Of a stretch of DNA of 64,000 bases, positions 48,801 through 54,800 are shown one piece after another. The notes beneath the pieces are model-generated. The model saw only the letters and a list, made by a program, of their open reading frames with translations, was not told where the DNA came from and did not search any database. Position numbers and translations under genes: made by a program. The DNA is from Psococerastis gibbosa (lineage: Eukaryota; Arthropoda; Insecta; Psocodea; Psocidae), in assembly GCA_963971405.1 (NCBI GenBank), contig OZ020485.1, forward strand, positions 11,222,001-11,286,000, written 5' to 3'. How positions within the stretch are numbered: the first letter of the stretch is position 1; every line of letters begins with the position of its first letter.

Positions 48801-51800
48801 AACAACGGAAGAATAGAAGCCAAAGAAAAATGATCTATGTTAAACAACTGGTTAGGGAGTATAATGAATACAACATATGCCCTACAGAATTTATTAATTA
48901 GAAGAAAAAATGGCGAGAACAGTGAAGTAAAAAGTTGTAAAAAAAAATACCTAAAAGAGTTCTATGTCTGTGAGCTGGAAAAATGGGATAAGTGAGTTTA
49001 AATACCAAAATACAAAAAAAAAAAAAATAACTTAGCAATGTTTTCAAAGGAGGACCCTTCATTTGTTACCTAGGCGTTGTGAAAATTTAGATTAACTGCA
49101 GTGTGTTAATAAAACATTCCAAAACTAGTATTTGTGTATTTTATGCTAATAACCTAAGAAGCTCTAATAAACAATGGGGCAAGCACTCCTTGCTTTAGTG
49201 TCGCTGGGTTCATTTTCTGGTGGATATTGTGCGTTGGTATCTATTATAATAGAAGAGATGAATTTAAGATGACCAGTCAGAGGGGACCCATAAGTAGTAC
49301 AACGGGAACAGTTTACATTGAGTATGAGAATGATGCCTCCTAAATTTTTCCCATTACAATATTCCCATTACGAGTCCTACCCTGCAAGGTTCAATGATTG
49401 GTATTGTTTCCGTATATTTTTTTAGGATAAAAACTATAAGCTGTATTGTATGGCAAACTGGTACACGCCCTCGATGTCAACTGACACCGACTACAAGTGA
49501 CAACGGACAAGCTCAGACATGCTTATCATTGACCCAATGTAACAGGTGTAAGCGTGACTTAATCTAGTTCGGGTACGAGTTGATATTCCGGATAGGACGG
49601 TTCCCATCATTGTTTGAAAAGTCTCGATAAGGAATACTGCATGACACCACCAAGCATTGGTACATGGAGGGGCCGTCCAGTATTCCTTGCCGATACTTTT
49701 CAAGCATTTGTGGGACCGATACTAAGGCATTTGACATTATTAAAATCTCTACGATAAATATTTCCGGTGAATTGGGATTTGGTTTAAAAATCGGACGGTA
49801 TGTCTCTTGCTACAAACCATCAAACCTTATTAACAAATAGCACCCCTGCAATGTACTCGCACCTAGCTAGCAAGTGAACTAAACTCGAACGGGACCCAGA
49901 AATGAAATGTAATGTAGAAAGAAAAACTCACCGGCCAGAAGTATTGTAGAGGCAGAGACCAATAATCCACATATCGGCGTGGACATGCTGCCAGGAATCC
50001 CTGAGTTCGATACCAGGTGGCTGGATGGAATTTGGCATTTTAAAGTCACCAATGGCAGGCACTGCACCAACAACTGAAAGCGGTGTTTTCTCCGTTAAGT
50101 AGCGCTTCACCACAGTTTCTTTGAGATGAACTTCATCCAGCAAAGAATCCCATTGCATTTTCATATCCTATCGACAGAAAACATTGAATATTCAGGCTCA
50201 GTCCCACCAATGGAACGTTTTCGTAAGGAATACATGCTATGCTCAGGGATGGATCCAGCCAGAGCGTAATAAATTAATTTACATTAGATTTACCAAATTT
50301 ATGTATCCGTCCTTGGCAATGCTATGCATTGAAATACGGGGGTGAGTACAGAACTCTTTACCGAGCCATTGTTATGGACGGTAGGGCTGTCAACCGTACT
50401 CAGAATCAGAGTATCGTACTCTATTTCATATATGTATGCACTAACAACTGCAAGCCAAAAAAACATTTGAAGAGCAGATGATGCAGCTGGAGAATCCGGG
50501 TAGATCTGAAAGCGTACATCCAATCGTTTTGTCAACAGCTGCGATCGTGATCTTCAGCCTGACAATAGTCAGTCTACGCAGTGTCACCGAAGATGTCGAC
50601 CGCAGCTGTTGACGAAATTTTTGATGTACTTTTCATTTATTTGGGGAGCAAACTGAAAACTGTATATAATTCTTACCATGCAAGCGGACTCAAGGTAGCC
50701 CGTAACTACGGATGTGCCACCAGGTTCATCGTTGCATGATTTGATATCATCTCCCAGAAGCATTTCAGGATCTTCTGAGTCATTTTTCCAAATAAGAATT
50801 GCGCACTGTCCAGTATTTTGAGGATCACATATTTCATATCGGCTAACATTTTCATGCTTCTCAATTATCTAATAACAATAACAATAATGATAATAACACT
50901 TTAATAAAGACATAATAAAGGGAACCCTGAAAAAGTGTTCCTCTTACATCGTGGGTTGGGGAAACTAAACACGGCCTCATAATGAAATGCAGTTTTTCGA
51001 TTTTATATATTGGCAAAATCGCTCTTTGGATACCTGCTGAAATGTATACGCTTTGTTTATACACAATACATCTGTTTATAAGGCGCCCATTCCACATACG
51101 TACAACGTCAATGAAAATTATGAAATTGAAGGTGGTAGCAGAATTTTTAGTATGTCTTTAATGTCTGCTACCACCTTCAATTTCATAATTTTCATTGACG
51201 TTGTACGTATGTGGAATGGGCACCTAAGAACTATTTTCAATGTACAAAATAAAATAATATTATTTTATTTTATATTTAATAATTTAATAATGTTATTTTA
51301 TTTTATATTTAATAATGTTATCTTATTTTATATTTATATCTTAAAGAAAGAAGTAGACGACGCATCCAGAAATAGGACTTGCCTAATCGATTTTAATGGA
51401 TTAACGATAATTCACAAGACAAAATCTCTTTTTTATTATAACCGTTTACATATTTTGTAGGGGCTCGAAGAGCATTTTGGTAATAGAAGGGTTCTGAACC
51501 ACGAAATTAATTAATTAGCGCTCAACCCATGTTGTTGTAAAACAATTTGGAGAGATTTTTCTTAAATGACGACCAGAACACTATGCATATTTATTGCCTG
51601 CCCATTGTCTTCTGCATCGTTATGCCATCGACTAGTCATTCAGTTCCTCCGTCTTCGGCGTCAGTTTCCCAACCCAAGGAAAAAGAGCGCCGAAAAACTG
51701 TTTTTCGCTTATCCCGGCTCGAACTCCTATTTGTTCAGTCGCCGCGCCGTTACTTGTTTCCTTCTTCACCATGAAGAGGCACAGTTTAGGGATTTTCGGG

Positions 51801-54800
51801 TCTTCACCTCTGATACCATAAGGCATTACTCAGAAGCTAAGGACTTTGAAGAGTAAGTTACCACTAAGGTATATGATCTATAATTGCACCGATGCACCAA
51901 ATTAATGTGTTTTTTATCTTTGATGTTTTGGATGTTTATTGGATTCCGACGGAAACAGCAGACTTCTTGAGTTCTATGTAGGAGAGATGGGGCATTACCA
52001 CCCACCAACCACATTTTTTTAATTGCTAGCGCCACGTGTTCTTTGACCAATCAGAGCTTCGGACAATTGTCACGTCTTCTTTCGGTCAATCCGAGCACGT
52101 CTTGCAAATACGACAGGATTTGCTATAGATTGGAAATGTGGAAGATGTTATCTGATTGGTCGAAGACGCAGGTGTTACCAGAAAACCAAAAAAAATAACT
52201 ATGGTGGGAGTAAATACCACACATTTCTCCTATACATGCCTTTCATAGTTTTATCTTGCATTGGAATGGGATCAAACATTGCAGAGGACTGCACTATCGA
52301 TCGGATTCTCTTTTCGGACACTTATAGTGGGAGTTATGCAATAAATTTAGCGCATAAAATGTTCCTCTTTCGTATAGAAATCCATAGAGAAAGCGCGTCA
52401 AATTGCAATGTTTTGATTGGTGGGGTGCAAGCATTATCCTATAAGCTGAAATACGGGTAATGTACCCTATATTGATTCATTAATAAAAGTTACCTTATTT
52501 TCTGAAGAACGGTCCACTACAAGAAGAACACCGGTCAATGAATACAAGACATAGTAGATATTGCAAATTCCACCCTTCCATTTACCAGTTAAAGATATTT
52601 CGGAAACGTCATTAACGGCTATTTTACAGACTGTGTGAAGCTTGACCCCTTTCAATTCCATCAAGTAGCCATTGTTGGTACAAAATATATAATCAGCATC
52701 AACTGCAAACAGAATTAATGGTTATTTACATCATTAACGTATGTGTAATACATTGTAAGCTATGGTATTTCGTAATAATTAGACCCATCGCAACATATTA
52801 TGGTGCCGAAGCTGACGCTGATACCTCAAAACTACAGGTATTTGAAAGATCAGAGCGATGGAGGGAGGAGGATAGCGACCTGTGGTTTGCGGAAGATGTC
52901 GGTGGCGGTTTGGCAGAGGAAGATCAAGGAAGCCTTGAGAGGGGTCAAAGCCCACGGTACAAAGCAACTAAAGCGCTGAAGAAGAAGGTAGGTATTTGTA
53001 CAGAAAGTCATGGAGATATAATGCCTAATTCCATTGCTTGAGCACGGTTGGATTGGATCAGGATATGATTGGATGGGGCGAGCATTTCCCCATAAGAAAG
53101 ATGTTCATAATATAGATATAAACTCTATGGAAAAGAACAAAATTATTTCCTCATTATTTAGCCCTAAATAATACTACAGGAACTGATTCAACCAAATGCT
53201 TAACTAACTAATAAAACCAGTATGTATCTGATAACAGAATAACAATAACATGAACATAACATGGATCCTCATTACAAAATGAATTCGTCGTACTGGGCGG
53301 CCTGCTGGTGGGCAGAGAGAAGTAGTAGTAGTAGTAGTAGTGTTTGGAGAAATAGCAAGAATGCTAATAAAAAACAACCACTTTCACTATTAAGCCATCC
53401 ACTTATCGAGTAAACCACTTCGCACATCCTCTTGTAAATATTTTTTAAATTTCAACAAGGATGAAGCCAATTTGATATCCCTTCGAAGAGAATTATATTT
53501 GGATAGACCGTCTTGGAATATGCTCTTCCTTAAAAATTCCGACGTCTGCAGCACCAACACACCGTCGCCAACATTTCTATTGGAATAAGTGTGAATTTCA
53601 CCAAATGTAGTTATTCTTGAGCGTAGGTACTCGGGTAGTAACCCGTTCATAATTTTAAAAATGAAAACCATCGTATCAATAAAAACTTGTTCACGTACGG
53701 TAAACATTGCAAGTTCTCGAAGCATCCAATCAACAGACGTCCGATACAATGGAACATTTAATATATTTCTAAGCCCCACATTAATTGCCACTTGAATATT
53801 TCTTATTGACTCAGAGGAGGCATAATTGAACAAAGTACTGCAATAGTTAACATGGGGTTTCACCAAGGCATCAAATACCATTTTTTTACTATTCCTATTC
53901 AACACAAAACGTAGTCGCTTAAGTAGAGACATCTTTTTCGTAATCATGAGTAAGACATTGTCAAAGTGATCTTTAAAATTCAGACGACAGTCAAGGGTTA
54001 CACCCAGGTATTTGAATTTCTTTACCAACTCAATCCTCTCACCTTCAACAATAACACTAGAGTTTAGCATCACATCATCCTTTGACAGAAGCATAGCTTT
54101 GGTCTTCTTCACATTAAGACATAATTTGTTCGCTTTCATCCAATTGACAACATTCATGAGGTCATTATTCATATCAACCACCATGGCATCAAGATCATCT
54201 CCAACTACATAGTACATAGTATCATCCGCAAACTTATGGAACTTGACTTTACTTACAACTTGCCCAAGGTCATTAATATGAAGGACAAACAGCAACGGAC
54301 CAAAACATGTTCCTTGCCCAACACCTAGTTCCACGCCGATTTCCGACGATAAGACCCCGTTTACTTTTACCCTTTGCTTCCGATTACTTAAATAGTTGTT
54401 CAACCAGTTATAAACACGTCCTCTAAGACCCAACTTCCACAGCTTCCCAAGCAAAAATTTCCTATCGATGGTTTCGAATGCCCGTTTCAGATCCAGAAAT
54501 ACAGCCAATACTTTCTTCCCATTGCCAACCGCCTGCCTCCAGTCTTCAACAACTAGCTGGATGGCCGATTCAGTCGAATGTTTGGCACGAAATCCAGATT
54601 GATTAATAGATAGTAGATTGCGATTTTTAACATGGTCCAATATCTGTTCAATTGCCACTTTCTCCAATACCTTATCCATGGTAGGCATAACATTTATTGG
54701 CCTCAAGTCAGACATAAGGATGGACCCCACAACCTTCGGAATCGGAGTTATGACAGCTATCTTCAACTCATCGGGAACCACGCTATTACTCAATGACGTA

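Noticed and set aside
49491..49703. Minus-strand open frame considered as a further exon of the unrecognised gene
   Set aside because: No convincing acceptor or donor and the phase from exon 4 is satisfied much better by 27014-27156.
50299..50535. Minus-strand frame between exons 3 and 4 of the unrecognised gene
   Set aside because: It overlaps a foldback repeat, and exons 3 and 4 already join in phase without it. A small optional exon is not excluded.
52718..53041. 107-residue plus-strand frame rich in Glu/Arg
   Set aside because: It overlaps the acceptor region of exon 2 on the other strand, has no splice support, and looks like a retroelement tail fragment (ERSERWREEDSDLW).
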